From the NCBI GenBank assembly GCA_963965975.1, contig OZ014418.1, positions 7,481,275 to 7,545,274 of the forward strand: a stretch of 64,000 nt of DNA. The letters are read 5' to 3'. Source of the DNA: Xestospongia bergquistia (taxonomy: Eukaryota > Porifera > Demospongiae > Haplosclerida > Petrosiidae). The first letter of the stretch is position 1; every line of letters starts with the position of its first letter. Made by a program: the position numbers and the translations under genes. The notes beneath the pieces are model-generated. The model saw only the letters and a program-made list of their open reading frames with translations, was not told the DNA's origin and did not search any database. Positions 50,329-61,375 of the stretch are shown here, piece after piece.

Positions 50329-51820
50329 TTACCAGTCCTCACCTCCTTCTTTACCAGATTCATTGTCACTATCCCCTCCTCCCCCTGGAGGTGGGGGTGG
50401 AGCTGGGATCATAGCAGCCACTTTATCCATCATACTACCTCCTCCAGTGTTAGGGATATCCTCCTTCTTGTCTCGTCCACTCATAGCTTTCCTCCTACGT
50501 CCCAAAGCTGCTGATAAGTCACCTAACAGATCACCTGGTGAAGAGGTGGCCTGTTCTTCTTTCTTAGCTTTTCTCTCCATTTTACGATGTTTAGCATTTT
50601 TAAGACCAGCTTTACCAGCTCCGCCTGCTTTACGTATAGCTTCCATTAAATTAGCTCTACCATCATCCATAACGGGGACATCTTGAGGTTGCGGAGGAGG
50701 TTCGTTGTCCTCCTCTCCATCTAGAGAAATGGATGAATATACAAGCTAAATAGATCAATGCTGACTAACCAGAATCTACAAGAGGTAATGGGGGTGTGGT
50801 CATGGGTGCAGGAGGTGGTGGGGGAGGAGGGGGCGGAGGAGGAGCACCACCTAATAAATTTATAAATTAATAATAAGGACAATTAGAGGGTTTATCCCTA
50901 CCATCAGATGGGGGAGGGGGAGGAGGGGGAGGTGGTTGACTACCATCAGTAATTGTTGGATCAGCTAAGTTAGGTAAATCTGGTAAAGCAGTATTAGCTA
51001 GTGATGGTGCTATTGATGGCCCCAGTTCAGCAGTATATGCTACATCATCAGCAATGTGTGCTAAAAAGGGTAAAGATACTGGTACCTCAAGTTCTGGTAA
51101 ATCAGGCATAACTGGTTGGTATATAGTACTATCTTGTGGGCCTCGTTCAAGCTGTTCTCCATGTAAAATACTGCTTGGAGCTTCTGCAAGTTTATTTTCT
51201 TTCTCTTCTAGTTTGCTACGAGTTTTGATCTGTGCCCCAGATAATGGGTCAAGGAGGACATATTTTTTATAAGGATTTTCACTAGTATCAAACAACAGGA
51301 GAGAACTAACTGAGGGCAAGTGACGTGGTAGACTCCCGAGTCCCTCTCCTAATTGTTCCGGGTCATCCATGATCACACCCTCTCTTGTTTTCTTTTTGCT
51401 AGCCAATTTAATAGTAAAAGGTTTTGTCTTTAAACGAAGTGTATCTTGAGTGACCTCTTGAAACCGAGAATGTACAGGTGTTTTATTTTTACGCACCTTT
51501 TGTAACATTGGATCAACATCTCGAAATACAGTATAATAATCTTCTAATTTATTAGGGGCTGGGTATTTGGGTGGGGCAAACACTTTAGTAGCTTTGGTAC
51601 TAGAATTTCTGATTTTATCGATTTTAGCCTGTGCTACATTTATTCTGTTATTAATAGCAGTTAATTGATCTCTGTTTTCACCAACTCTAAAACTGATACG
51701 ATTGAAAATATCATTAGCTACAGCATCAAGATATTCCAGAGCATCGACCACTTGTCGAATAGACTCTTCTTTCCTCATATCAGGAAGAATTACTGGGACA
51801 TTATAAACTTGAGCTGACAT
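50329..51820 (-). CDS. WASHC1: WASH complex subunit 1
   Basis: Three exons (51820-50902, 50850-50770, 50720-50329) encode 463 residues, the length of animal WASH1. WASH1 activates Arp2/3 on endosomes. The N-terminal WASH homology domain has YNVPVILPDMRKEESIRQV, NDIFNRISFRVGENRDQLTA and AQAKIDKIRNSSTKATKVFA. The middle block has LGSLPRHLPSVSSLLLFDTS, ENPYKKYVLLDPLSGA and AELGPSIAPSL. Two polyproline runs follow (spanning introns 1 and 2), and a VCA module: WH2-like GRANLMEAIRKAGGAGKAGL, basic connector, and acidic C-terminus ending GGEDW with the expected final Trp. The open frame continues a few codons past the donor at 50901; splicing there is needed to reach the VCA. Confidence 0.96.
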
Positions 51821-51979
51821 GATTCACTGTGTGTTCATCTGATACTGTCTTGTTGACACACCCATTGACTGTAGTCACATTACTGTCTTGTGACTATTAA
51901 TAGTTAAACGTCACAGCATTGATACTAAATTTAGATTTATTTTTTAACCCCTAGTGATATTGCAACTTTAACAATTTGC

Positions 51980-54900
51980 ATGGATGTCACTCATTTATTT
52001 TCAAATATTAGAACTGGCAGTCTTAATGTGTTAGCTCAAATTAAAGGAGACACATTCCTTGTCTCTGTTGGATTTGTTCGATATGAAATTCTCTTATGGT
52101 CCTTGTCAGGAGAGAGCTCAACAGAGGTACTATTTATAATACTTTACTGAGCCACACTCTTTATTTCTTTGCAGCCATTAGCTATTTTGGAAGGTCATAA
52201 AACTTTAATATCGTTGCTGGCAGTTAGTGATAACTCTCACTGGTTGTTGTCAGTCTCTGCAGATTGTATGTTGCTATGGGAACTGGGGGTGTGTCTCCCA
52301 CCCTCTCAATCAGGTATTGAATATTTTAAAATCCAATTGAACTATGTTATAATTTTAGTAACGACAAAACAAATTACATGTTGTCATAATGACATCACCT
52401 ATGCGTGTTTCAGTAGTCCCACTGACTACTTAGCTCTATGCAGTGGTAATGTATGTTATATTATTGATATTAAGGTAAGATATTGTAACATTACCTGCAA
52501 TAATTATTATTATTAATACAGACGTGTTCGTTAGTGAATAAATTACCGGGTCATCTAGCTAATATTACATGTTCATGTTTTATACCAAGTGACTCCACCT
52601 CCCTCGTTACAGTTTCTGATGATAGGACATTTAAAGTAAGTCATTATATTTTATATAATATTATAATATCTTCAATAGATATGGAATATAATTGAGAATA
52701 GAGTATTGATTAATGTTAGTACTTTGTCTCAATTTAATAATATAGCAATTAATGACCAGTATATTGCAATAAGCAGTCCTGACAGTAAGGTACTACTATA
52801 ATACTATGTCCTATAATAATAGTTCTTTTATGATGTTGTATGTAGTTATATCTCTATGGATTACCTTATAAGGGACAATGTCCATTAATACGTCACATGG
52901 ATATTGAATGCATGTTAAGAAAACATGGCGATGATGGTAAGTATTAGCTACTCTTACTAATTAATATAATTTATTAGGGACATCCTCATTTGATGATCCA
53001 CTAATTGATAAGCGGATATCATGTTTAGCATTGACATTCCTTTCAGTAACCACACCCATAATGGAAATAGCATCATCTTATTATCGGTATTTATATGATA
53101 ACCACACCTCCTATAAATGTCCCTGTCATTAGTGATCTAATATCAAATATATTATATTTATTAATACTTACTAATAAAGGAGTACTACTAATTAATGCAT
53201 TGACAGGAGAAACAGTATCTTATTATGACACAGGTATGAGTCACACCCTCTAATAATAATGAGGTAATTAATATAATTATTATAGGCACCACTCATCACT
53301 TATTGTTATCTACTGGTACTTTTAAAGTCATTTCTACTAATGAGGTATGAGTTCATTTTATTAACTATGTATTATTATACATGTTAATAGGTATTATGTT
53401 ATTATCAACTATTATTAGATTCTACTATTACTGTGTTGAAATTAACAATATATCGTCAACTTAATTCAACTAGTCTGTCAGTACTCTCTAGGTATGGAGT
53501 CGGAGTTTAATTAAAGGGGTGTGGTTAACCGAATCAATATTTTATAGCGAGTTGTTGGTCAAAAACTCTCCATTGAAAGCTGAATTAATCCCTCGTACTG
53601 ATAGTACTAAACCAGTTTCTAAAACTAGTAAGTTGAGACATAAATATTATGAATTATTCATATTTAGGAGGGGGAGGTATTCAAGATCAGGCTGTAACAT
53701 TTAAGTCTAAAGTTAAATCGTCAGGTTATTCTCAGTCTCCTAGGTAATAAACTCCTCCCATCACTAATTAATACCTTATTTAGAATGACCTTATTTAAAC
53801 CTCAAGTCAAATCTGTTCCTAAACAACCATCAGGCAGTAAACCACACCCACCAGTTATTAAGGAGACGTCAAGGTACAAAATATCTGTCGATGATATACC
53901 TTTTACTATAACTTTGATATAGTTTGCTGACTAATTGTGATATAGTTAGTACTGTTTCTGTCAATGGTAGACCAGTCCAATCATCTTTTAATAGTAAGTA
54001 TATTGTGTTGCATCATAATGATGTCATTGGTTTTAAATATAGATGATGGGTCTCAATTTACTTGTATTGGAGGTAGCCCCTTTATTTATCTCTTTAAAAC
54101 AACTAATTTGGCATCTCCGCAACAATTGTTGTTACAAGGTCATGACGGGTATGTCAGGGGCGTGGCCTGGAGTCATAGTAACTCATTGTTATTGTCTTGT
54201 TCTGCTGATAAAACAGCTTATCTCTGGTCATCTACTAATGGACGGCCTCTCCTGACGCTAGCTCATTTACAACATAACTTTAAGCAAGACAAAACTGTGA
54301 GCTCTTTTAATTAATAACATTAATTATTATTAATTAATCTGTTATTAGGGGAACCCTCCCTTTCCTAATGAACTACAACATATCTCATTTTATTATATGG
54401 ACAAGTTCATATTGTTATCATGTACTAATACATTGTACATGTACAAGTATTATACTAATACTACTACTACTGATGATATTAAGAGGTATTTGTTGAGGTA
54501 TGACCACACCTACTTAATTATCTTTTTAGGTATCAGAATAAAAGTCATTATAAGTTGGTAACTTCGTTGGTTGATGACTCCGCCCACTCAATTACAGCTC
54601 TTTCTTGTATTAATGAGTTTCATTCTTGTATCCAAGTTGTCAGTAGCAACTACAAGTAGTAAAACAGGTTTTTGGGTGTTCCAATTTTGTCTGATCCCTT
54701 TGTCTACTTTTTACACATTTGTATCAACTTGATGTTAACATAATGTTAATATCATCATGTATATAATGTAATGTAATATGTAATGTTGATATCTAAAGAT
54801 GTTAACATAATGTCAATATCATCATGTATATAATGTAATGCAATATGTAATGTTGATATCTAAAGATGTTAACATAATGTTAATATCATCATGTATATAA

Positions 54901-56380
54901 TGTAATGTAATATGTAATGTTGATATCTAAAGATGTTAACATAATGTTAATATCATCATGTATTTAATGTAATGTAATATGTAATGTTGATATCTAAAGA
55001 TGTTAACATAATGTCAATATCATCATGTATATAATGTAATGCAATATGTAATGTTGATATCTAAAGATGTTAACATAATGTTAATATCATCATGTATATA
55101 ATGTAATGTAATATGTAATGTTGATATCTAAAGATGTTAACATAATGTTAATATCATCATGTATTTAATGTAATGTAATATGTAATGTTGATATCTAAAG
55201 ATGTTAACATAATGTTAATATCATCATGTATATAATGTAATGTAATATGTAATGTTGATATCTAAAGATGTTAACATAATGTTAATATCATCATGTATTT
55301 AATGTAATGTAATATGTAATGTTGATATCTAAAGATGTTAACATAATGTCAATATCATCATGTATATAATGTAATGCAATATGTAATGTTGATATCTAAA
55401 GATGTTAACATAATGTTAATATCATCATGTATATAATGTAATGTAATATGTAATGTTGATATCTAAAGATGTTAACATAATGTTAATATCATCATGTATT
55501 TAATGTAATGTAATATGTAATGTTGATATCTAAAGATGTTAACATAATGTTAATAAGAAATGATAAATAGTTGTAATTATAAATGTAAGTTAATACATTT
55601 TAGTCAAGTTGACATAAATGTGGATAAAATAGACAAAATGGTACTAAACTCAGGAGGTTTCTTAACTAGTTTATAGATCTGGTTTTAACAGCTGGATCTA
55701 ATCGATCTTTAAATGTTTACGATATGAATACAACTCAGAGGGTGTGGTCTCAGGGCAATGCTCACTCAAAACCAGTCCATTGGATTACTCAAAACAAAGT
55801 AAAACAATACATAATTACATGTTATAACATGTATATGTTAGGGGTCAAAGTTCACTGAATGTGTCTCTGAAACTTATGACATATTTATGACATCATCAGT
55901 TAATGATGGTATTAAATTGTGGGACATTCGAACTCAAAAGTGGGTGGAGTCATGCTTAACTAAATATACATGTGACAATACAGATGCATAAGATGGTATA
56001 CAAGTTTTCAAAACCGGTCTCAACAAGTTACAACTAGTTTTAGTCCATGTGGTCGATATATTGCTACTGGTAGTGAAGAAAGAGCTGTAAGTATTAATGT
56101 ATTAAAGGCATTATTATAATACTTAGAAATATTATTATATATTTTATTGATATATTATTATTTAGGGCGTGGTTTATGATCTACGACACCTGTCTCCATT
56201 ATACAAGTTAACCTGTCCCAGTCCCGTCATCTCAACAGTCAATTATCACCCTAAATTACCAGGGGTTAGTACAATTATCAGTCTTTATTAACACATTATT
56301 ATAATCATATCTCATTGTAGTTGACTGGATGTTCACTTGATGGTCAAATCTATTTTTTTAAGAAAGAAACATTATCTTAA
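51980..56380 (+). CDS. WDR27: WD-repeat protein WDR27-like
   Basis: A many-exon WD40 protein. Blades seen include LAVSDNSHWLLSVSADCMLL (followed by WELG), YLALCSGNVCYIIDIK, SLVTVSDDRTFKIWN, GYVRGVAWSHSNSLLLSCSA (followed by DKTAYLW), YDIFMTSSVNDGIKLWDIRT and FSPCGRYIATGSEERAG. It ends LTGCSLDGQIYFFKKETLS. The late blocks AHSKPVHWITQNKGSKFTEC and MTSSVNDGIKLWDIRT match animal WDR27 best. Molecular role unclear, as for the family. A long intron (about 54.65-55.67 kb) contains the 67-bp satellite. The start is the ATG at 51980, 159 bp from the divergent WASH1 start. The TAA stop directly abuts the stop of the next, convergent gene. Confidence 0.85.
54732..55554 (+). repeat. 67-bp tandem satellite inside an intron
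   Basis: About 12.3 copies of a 67-bp unit beginning ATGTTAACATAATGTTAATA, then TCATCATGTATATAATGTAA. Three variants recur: A (standard), B (GTCAATAT plus ATGCAAT) and C (GTATTTAATG). Their order is A B A C B A C A C B A C, so B-A-C trimers of about 201 bp were amplified in blocks. It lies in a WDR27-like intron and contains many GTTAAC palindromes. Confidence 0.95.
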
Positions 56381-57430
56381 TTAATTAGATGCTCCGTCTT
56401 CATTCTCTTCAGTGGACTCCTCCATTTGACTAAGTTGGTGCGACTTCTTAGTTCCATTATTATCTTTCATTTCAATCATTTTAACATAAGTATATGCGGA
56501 TGATCCACCTAACACCATAAAGTTACACATCCACCACCATAGTGTCTTCTTCTCAGAAAATATAACGCAAGCCAATATAGTTTGAAAACAAGCTTTTGCT
56601 GTTCCACTAACATTATGTGTAAGGGGTGTGGTCACCTTGATTTGCAGTGACATGACGTATCCAATAGCCATACCAAATACACCAGCTGTTATCATTAATC
56701 CCCAAAATGATGGACTAGTCCAATGTTTAAACTTTAATAAATCTGGTATCTCCTGTAATATTATCATTAATGGTCCAAGGAGAACAAGAGCATTGATATT
56801 GTTGTACATTTGTAGTCGCCAAATATTGTCTTCAACTAATGGAAGTGTTCGCTTTATTAGAATAGAATACAGAGCAACTGATAAACTGGCTAATACGCCA
56901 CAGACCACACCCAGTATGCTTAAGTTAGGGACACTTTTTTCTTCTTCCTTAATACCCAATAAAAAACCAGCAACAATACAGGAACAACATGCGATAACTC
57001 GAATTGATATGTGTTGTCGTAAAACAAGGAATGATAACAGCTAAAAATGGATGCATAAGCAATAATGGACAGACAATATGGATGGATAATAAGCAATAAT
57101 GGACGTATATATAATATACTTACCACATTGAACACTGTTGTGAGTGAGCGTCCAACATTGTAAAAGGCTACACCCAAATATTTGAGTGTTAAATTGTTAA
57201 ATGTAATCATGGAGACAAATACCACTGATAATGGCAACACCTAGTGAGGATGTCCCATTAATTTATTAATAATTAAATAATGTATTACTTTTAAACCAAT
57301 ATGAAATGTGTATTCAGGTGCTGGGAACGTGATTGTATCAGGAAATTTCTGGCTTGCAACACCCAACAATAGGAAACAAATGAGAGTAATGATACATTGT
57401 GAGAAGGTGATAAATATCGGAGCATGCAGC

Positions 57431-57470
<40 letters not shown>

Positions 57471-57713
57471 ATAAAATATTAAAAGACTTGTATAAGTCTG
57501 TTACCTTGAGGTCTTCACTGCTGAGAAGATATTTATTAAGAAATACCAATGATATTGAGACAAACCTGATGAAATATATATAGTGGGTGGATCCTTCCAC
57601 ACAAGCTAAAAGTAATGGCCTTACCAGTATAAAGTAACTACTCCAGCAATATGGAGCCATTTCTTTGTAAGAGATTCGTTCTCTTTATTTGATTCACTCA
57701 TTCTTCTAACCAT
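56381..57713 (-). CDS. SLC35C1: GDP-fucose transporter
   Basis: Nucleotide-sugar antiporter of the Golgi supplying GDP-fucose. From the start (57713) a short charged N-terminus ([20 protein letters not shown]) leads to [18 protein letters not shown]. The next diagnostic blocks are [112 protein letters not shown] and [17 protein letters not shown]. These match vertebrate SLC35C1 almost block for block, with the ten-helix layout. The tail is acidic. A (GA)n tract of about 36 bp lies in an intron at 57432-57467. Two abutting features: stop adjoining the WDR27-like stop, and a 94-bp spacer to the TRPT1 start. Confidence 0.96.
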
Positions 57714-57807
57714 GGACTTGGAGACTTGTGGCCTGGGGTGGAATGAGTAAGTTGATTGTGTCCCTGCTAATTATGAATAATTAATTATATTGCAATATCA
57801 TTCATTA
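57714..57807. promoter_or_regulatory. 94-bp divergent promoter, SLC35C1 / TRPT1
   Basis: Two conserved genes start on opposite strands only 94 bp apart. Transcription start sites and both 5' UTRs must fit here or overlap the opposite gene. No TATA element is obvious. Confidence 0.5.
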
Positions 57808-58743
57808 ATGGCTAGTGCATCAAAGAGAAGTAGAAGTGTAAGTTATTTATAGTAAATTATATTATTACAATTATCATGAGATATTATGGTATAGGCTCAG
57901 AGTAGAGATACTCAGTTATCAAAGTTCTTGTCTTATATTTGTCGTCATGGAGCAGTAAACAAAGGGTTAACAATACATGAGGGTTAGTCTACATGTAGTT
58001 TTGTGGTTGTACTCCTGTCATTAGGTGGCTTTATTAATGTTGATGATATCTTAGAATTGAGAGATGCTCAAAAAAATGGCTATACATTAGCTGATGTACA
58101 AAGAGTTGTAGCTAACTGTTCAAAACAAAGATTTACACTTCGAAATGATCCTCATCCTCAAATACGAGCTAATCAAGGCCATACTATAAATGTACTTATA
58201 GTATATGACCTGTGATCTATAACATTCATTATGTGTGTAGGTGGATGGTTTAGAACTGGTACCCATTATGTCACCTGACGAAGCACCTGTAGTTGTTCAT
58301 GGGACATACTTTAAGGCATGGGAACAAATCAAACATCAAGTGGGTGTGGTCTTAGACAAGCCTTATTTAATTACAGTACATAATTGTAGGGTCTTAGTCG
58401 TATGGCAAGGACTCATGTTCATTTTGCAGCTGGTTTACCTGGAGAGAGTGGTGTAATTAGTGGTAAATTATAATATTAATGAGGAAATCCCTTATAATTA
58501 TTGTAGGAATGAGAACTTCATGTCAGGTATTAATTTATATTAATTTAAAGAAGGCATTAGAAGGTATGACCCTAATAGTAGTAATTAATTATGTGGGTGT
58601 GATATGTGCTAGATGGTCTCAATTTTTATCGTTCATCAAACAATGTTATTTTATGTGCTGGAGATGAGAATGGATTTATTGATCCACAATATTTTGAGCG
58701 AGTCTGTGAAGTACGCACTGGTAAAAATCTCCTAGAAATATGA
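57808..58743 (+). CDS. TRPT1: tRNA 2'-phosphotransferase
   Basis: Tpt1/KptA-family enzyme that moves the 2'-phosphate left by tRNA ligation onto NAD. The sequence begins MASASKRSRSAQSRDTQLSK, then FLSYICRHGAVNKGL (the conserved RHG), GFINVDDILEL, DVQRVVANCSKQRFTL, IRANQGHTINV, VVHGTYFKAWEQI, GLSRMARTHVHFAAGLPGES and GVISGMRTSCQVLIYINLKK. Near the end are FYRSSNNVILCAGDENGFID and PQYFERV. The Arg-His-Arg-Arg type catalytic set seen in the family (RHG, RxNQGH, THVHF, GMR) is present. Seven short-intron exons. The intron at about 58340-58390 contains GGGTGTGGTC. Confidence 0.95.
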
Positions 58744-58820
58744 AACTTTATAATATGTATTTATTGTAAATTTATTTTTATTTAAAATAATAATATAAAC
58801 TCCACCCCCTTACTTTGGAA

Positions 58821-59674
58821 ATGGCTTCCAAGTTGGATGAAGTAATTCCTGAAGAAGGATTGAAGTTATTTGCAGAGAATTGTGTACTAACTCCAAATTT
58901 ATTAGCAAGGAGATTAGAACTAAAAGAAACAGAATCAGAGCAAATTTTTCATGCTTATCCACATGATCGTTATGAGCAATTATATCAGGTATTGTTGAAA
59001 TGGAGGCAGACCAGACCTCAGGCGACGTGGCAACAACTTATGGAAGCTACTGATTCTGGAGTTAGAAGAGTAATGGAGAGCATGTTTAAGTCATCTGATA
59101 GTCATGTGACTGAACCATCAAGTGACAGTAAGGAATCTTGTTCTGGTGGTGCTCCTGAAGATGAGGCATTAGTTAAACGACCAAGAATCCAATTGGATGA
59201 CAAAGAAGAAACTACAGAAAATCTTGAAGAAGAAAGTCTTGAAGAAAATCTTGAAGTTCAACCATCAGCTCCTCCATTGTCTCTTATTACCATAGCATAT
59301 GCTGGTTGCCATGGTGATATGAATGTTGATGATGGAATTCTAACTTGTAAGTCAAGAATTTTCAATATATTTAATGTTTATAATTCTCTACAGATGAGGA
59401 TCACTTTACTGCAGTATTAGAAGCAATATGTTATGAAACACATTGGCATGATTTAGGGCTAGCCCTTAAATTACCAGCACCATTATTAGATGAAATACAG
59501 TCATCATGTCGAGGGCAAATAACTGATTGCCGCAAGGAAATGCTCAAATTATGGTTAACTCAGAGAGGGTCAACTCGACCTTCTTGGAGAGTGCTATGTC
59601 AAGCATTACGTAGTACTCTTGTAGGTAATAATAGTTTAGCCAATCAGATTGCAAGAAAGCATTATGTTACATGA
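58821..59674 (+). CDS. Protein with two death-domain-like helical modules
   Basis: Exons 58821-59346 and 59394-59674 encode 268 residues. A longer frame begins at a TTG (58815), but the first ATG is 58821. Module 1 (about residues 15-90) has LARRLELKETESEQIFHAYP and LYQVLLKWRQTRPQATWQQL. Module 2 (about 178-265) has WHDLGLALKLPAPLLDEIQS, then KEMLKLWLTQRGSTRPSWRV and LCQALRST. The L-x-LW/KW ... ATW/PSW-xx-L pattern is the helix 4-5 signature of death domains. A Ser/Glu-rich linker (about 95-170), with KRPRIQLDD as a possible nuclear signal, joins them. Death-domain adaptors are expanded in sponges and cnidarians. No partner or enzyme domain is present, so the role (apoptosis or innate signalling) is inferred. 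Confidence 0.75.
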
Positions 59675-59802
59675 CATGATCATATTGATTAAAAAGAAAT
59701 TATTTCAAAAAAGGAAAAAACGATACTACAAAGCAAATTTAAATGCCTATAGCTACATTGCTTGTTACTGGTTATTAAAACCATTAGTTCTCTTTGAACA
59801 AA

Positions 59803-60423
59803 TCATTCTTCACTCTGCTCCATTTTGGAGAGATCTTCATCTAGAGAGGGTGACATTTTGGAGAGATCATCTTGAGAGGGTGACATTTTGGAGAGATCAT
59901 CTTGAGTAGTCTCTTTGTTCTCATCTTCAAGGTCTTCAAAATCTTTGATGTCATCCTTTGAAGGGTCAAAGTCTGAAAGCATTTTGGTACCCTTCTCAGC
60001 AGCTAAAACTTGAATAGTTCGCAAGTTGCCACAGAAAAGAAAGTGGTGGGTGTGATCATAAAAGTAAGACCACAAACGACGCACAGAGTTGTAGTAAATA
60101 GGCCTACCACTACAATAGAATGTTTTACGTCTGTTTACTTTGGGGTCAAGGTCATTGTAACCGGTAACAAAATAATTTGACCAACGTCCATTAAACCATT
60201 TAATACGATACACTGGTATCTCACCATTGTGGATAACCTGGTCGGCACTGGTACTGAATTGAAGCCAATTACAATTCCTGGTTCTAGCTCTGACGTACCA
60301 TACACACTTTGGCCGAGGGATGACGTGTCGGAGACAGTCAGAACAGTACTGAGTGTCAGCAGTCTCAGCCGTGTACCACGTCAGAACAAAGAGAAGAGCA
60401 ACAGCAAGGAAGTAGCGTATCAT
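59803..60423 (-). CDS. Secreted protein with acidic DDLSKMSPS repeats, unrecognised
   Basis: A single exon encodes 206 residues, unusual here where almost all genes have introns. A clear signal peptide (MIRYFLAVALLFVLTWYTAE) leads to a 110-residue domain with about eight Cys, rich in Tyr/Trp/Arg (YCSDCLRHVIPRPKCVWYVR, ARTRNCNWLQF, FYCSGRPIYYNSVRRLWSYF, HHFLFCGNL). An acidic tail (residues about 150-206) follows, ending in three DDLSKM-type repeats. No family recognised. The even number of cysteines and the signal suggest a disulphide-bonded secreted factor. Its stop is 128 bp from the stop of the death-domain gene. Confidence 0.75.
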   Translation of the reverse strand: MIRYFLAVALLFVLTWYTAETADTQYCSDCLRHVIPRPKCVWYVRARTRNCNWLQFSTSADQVIHNGEIPVYRIKWFNGRWSNYFVTGYNDLDPKVNRRKTFYCSGRPIYYNSVRRLWSYFYDHTHHFLFCGNLRTIQVLAAEKGTKMLSDFDPSKDDIKDFEDLEDENKETTQDDLSKMSPSQDDLSKMSPSLDEDLSKMEQSEE

Positions 60424-61375
60424 CTTGATCTCCTATGACAACGTTGATGATTAGGTGATGGTTGCTGTAAGTGAAGTGAACTGACTGAGTTAGGTGACTG
60501 GTTTATATAGGATCTGAGAATAGGGATATGTTCAGGGCTCAAGTAACCATACATCAGCTGGCAGACAGTAGCAGCCATATGGCTGAATAGTACAATATGG
60601 CAGTAACCACAAATGTAGTACCAGAGAATAGCAGCCATACATCTAGTAGCAGCAATATATCTAGTAGAGGTTAGCGGGGCTACGAAATATATGGTTGTAA
60701 TCTGTCATCAGATACCAGATATATGGCAGCCATATATTAATTTTTAATTTGATTTGAAGCTAGAAGTGCAGTTCTTTGGTTAGAGTTCATAGTATAACAG
60801 ACCACAATGATATGATATATGACATCATACTACCATAATTATAATAATATAATTATATACAAATTGAATACAGAGCAATCAGATAAATAGTTTAGCCAAT
60901 CAGATTGCAGGAAAGCATTATCTTGTATGTTCATGTTGAGTGTAAATATTTGAAAAGAAATAGGTTATTAGTAATAATAGACTCCATAGTTGTAGCAAAA
61001 ATGACTAACCCTCAATGGATACCTGCTTAATAGGAGCAGTCTACTACCTAATATTTAACAGCTCAAAGCACAATTTTTAACTGGTCTAAGTAATACATTT
61101 TAGAGTGATATTCATGATTTAATTTTTTATAGTACATTTTAATGACAGTTAATAAATTACCAAATAACTACTAATTTCAAACTTTAGACAAACTAAATCA
61201 AGAAGTCTACATTTTGGACAAAATAGAATGAGATAACCTGAAACTATAATAACTGCCTATAGAATCAACAGAAATGTTAACCACAATGTCCTCTAGGTAC
61301 AGTATGAGGTTACATCTTAAATGTTTTCACAATCAACACATTACAAATTGATCAATAAAATATTAAAAGTTTTGG
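60424..61375. other. Gene-free spacer with a stray copy of a death-domain 3' end
   Basis: Upstream of the secreted gene. No convincing coding frame. It contains several GCAGCCATAT motifs (60.57-60.74 kb), and at about 60888-60922 a near-copy of 59634-59668 (AGTTTAGCCAATCAGATTGC, then AAGAAAGCATTAT), the final codons of the death-domain gene. The remainder is AT-rich, probably including the 3' UTR of SCYL1. Confidence 0.55.

Noticed and set aside
56626-56640. Further copies of GGGTGTGGT at 56626, 62141 and 29798
   Set aside because: These lie in coding exons where codon constraint can explain them, so they were not counted in the intron-motif finding.
58815-58820. Upstream start for the death-domain protein
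   Set aside because: The codon at 58815 is TTG, not ATG; the first ATG is at 58821.
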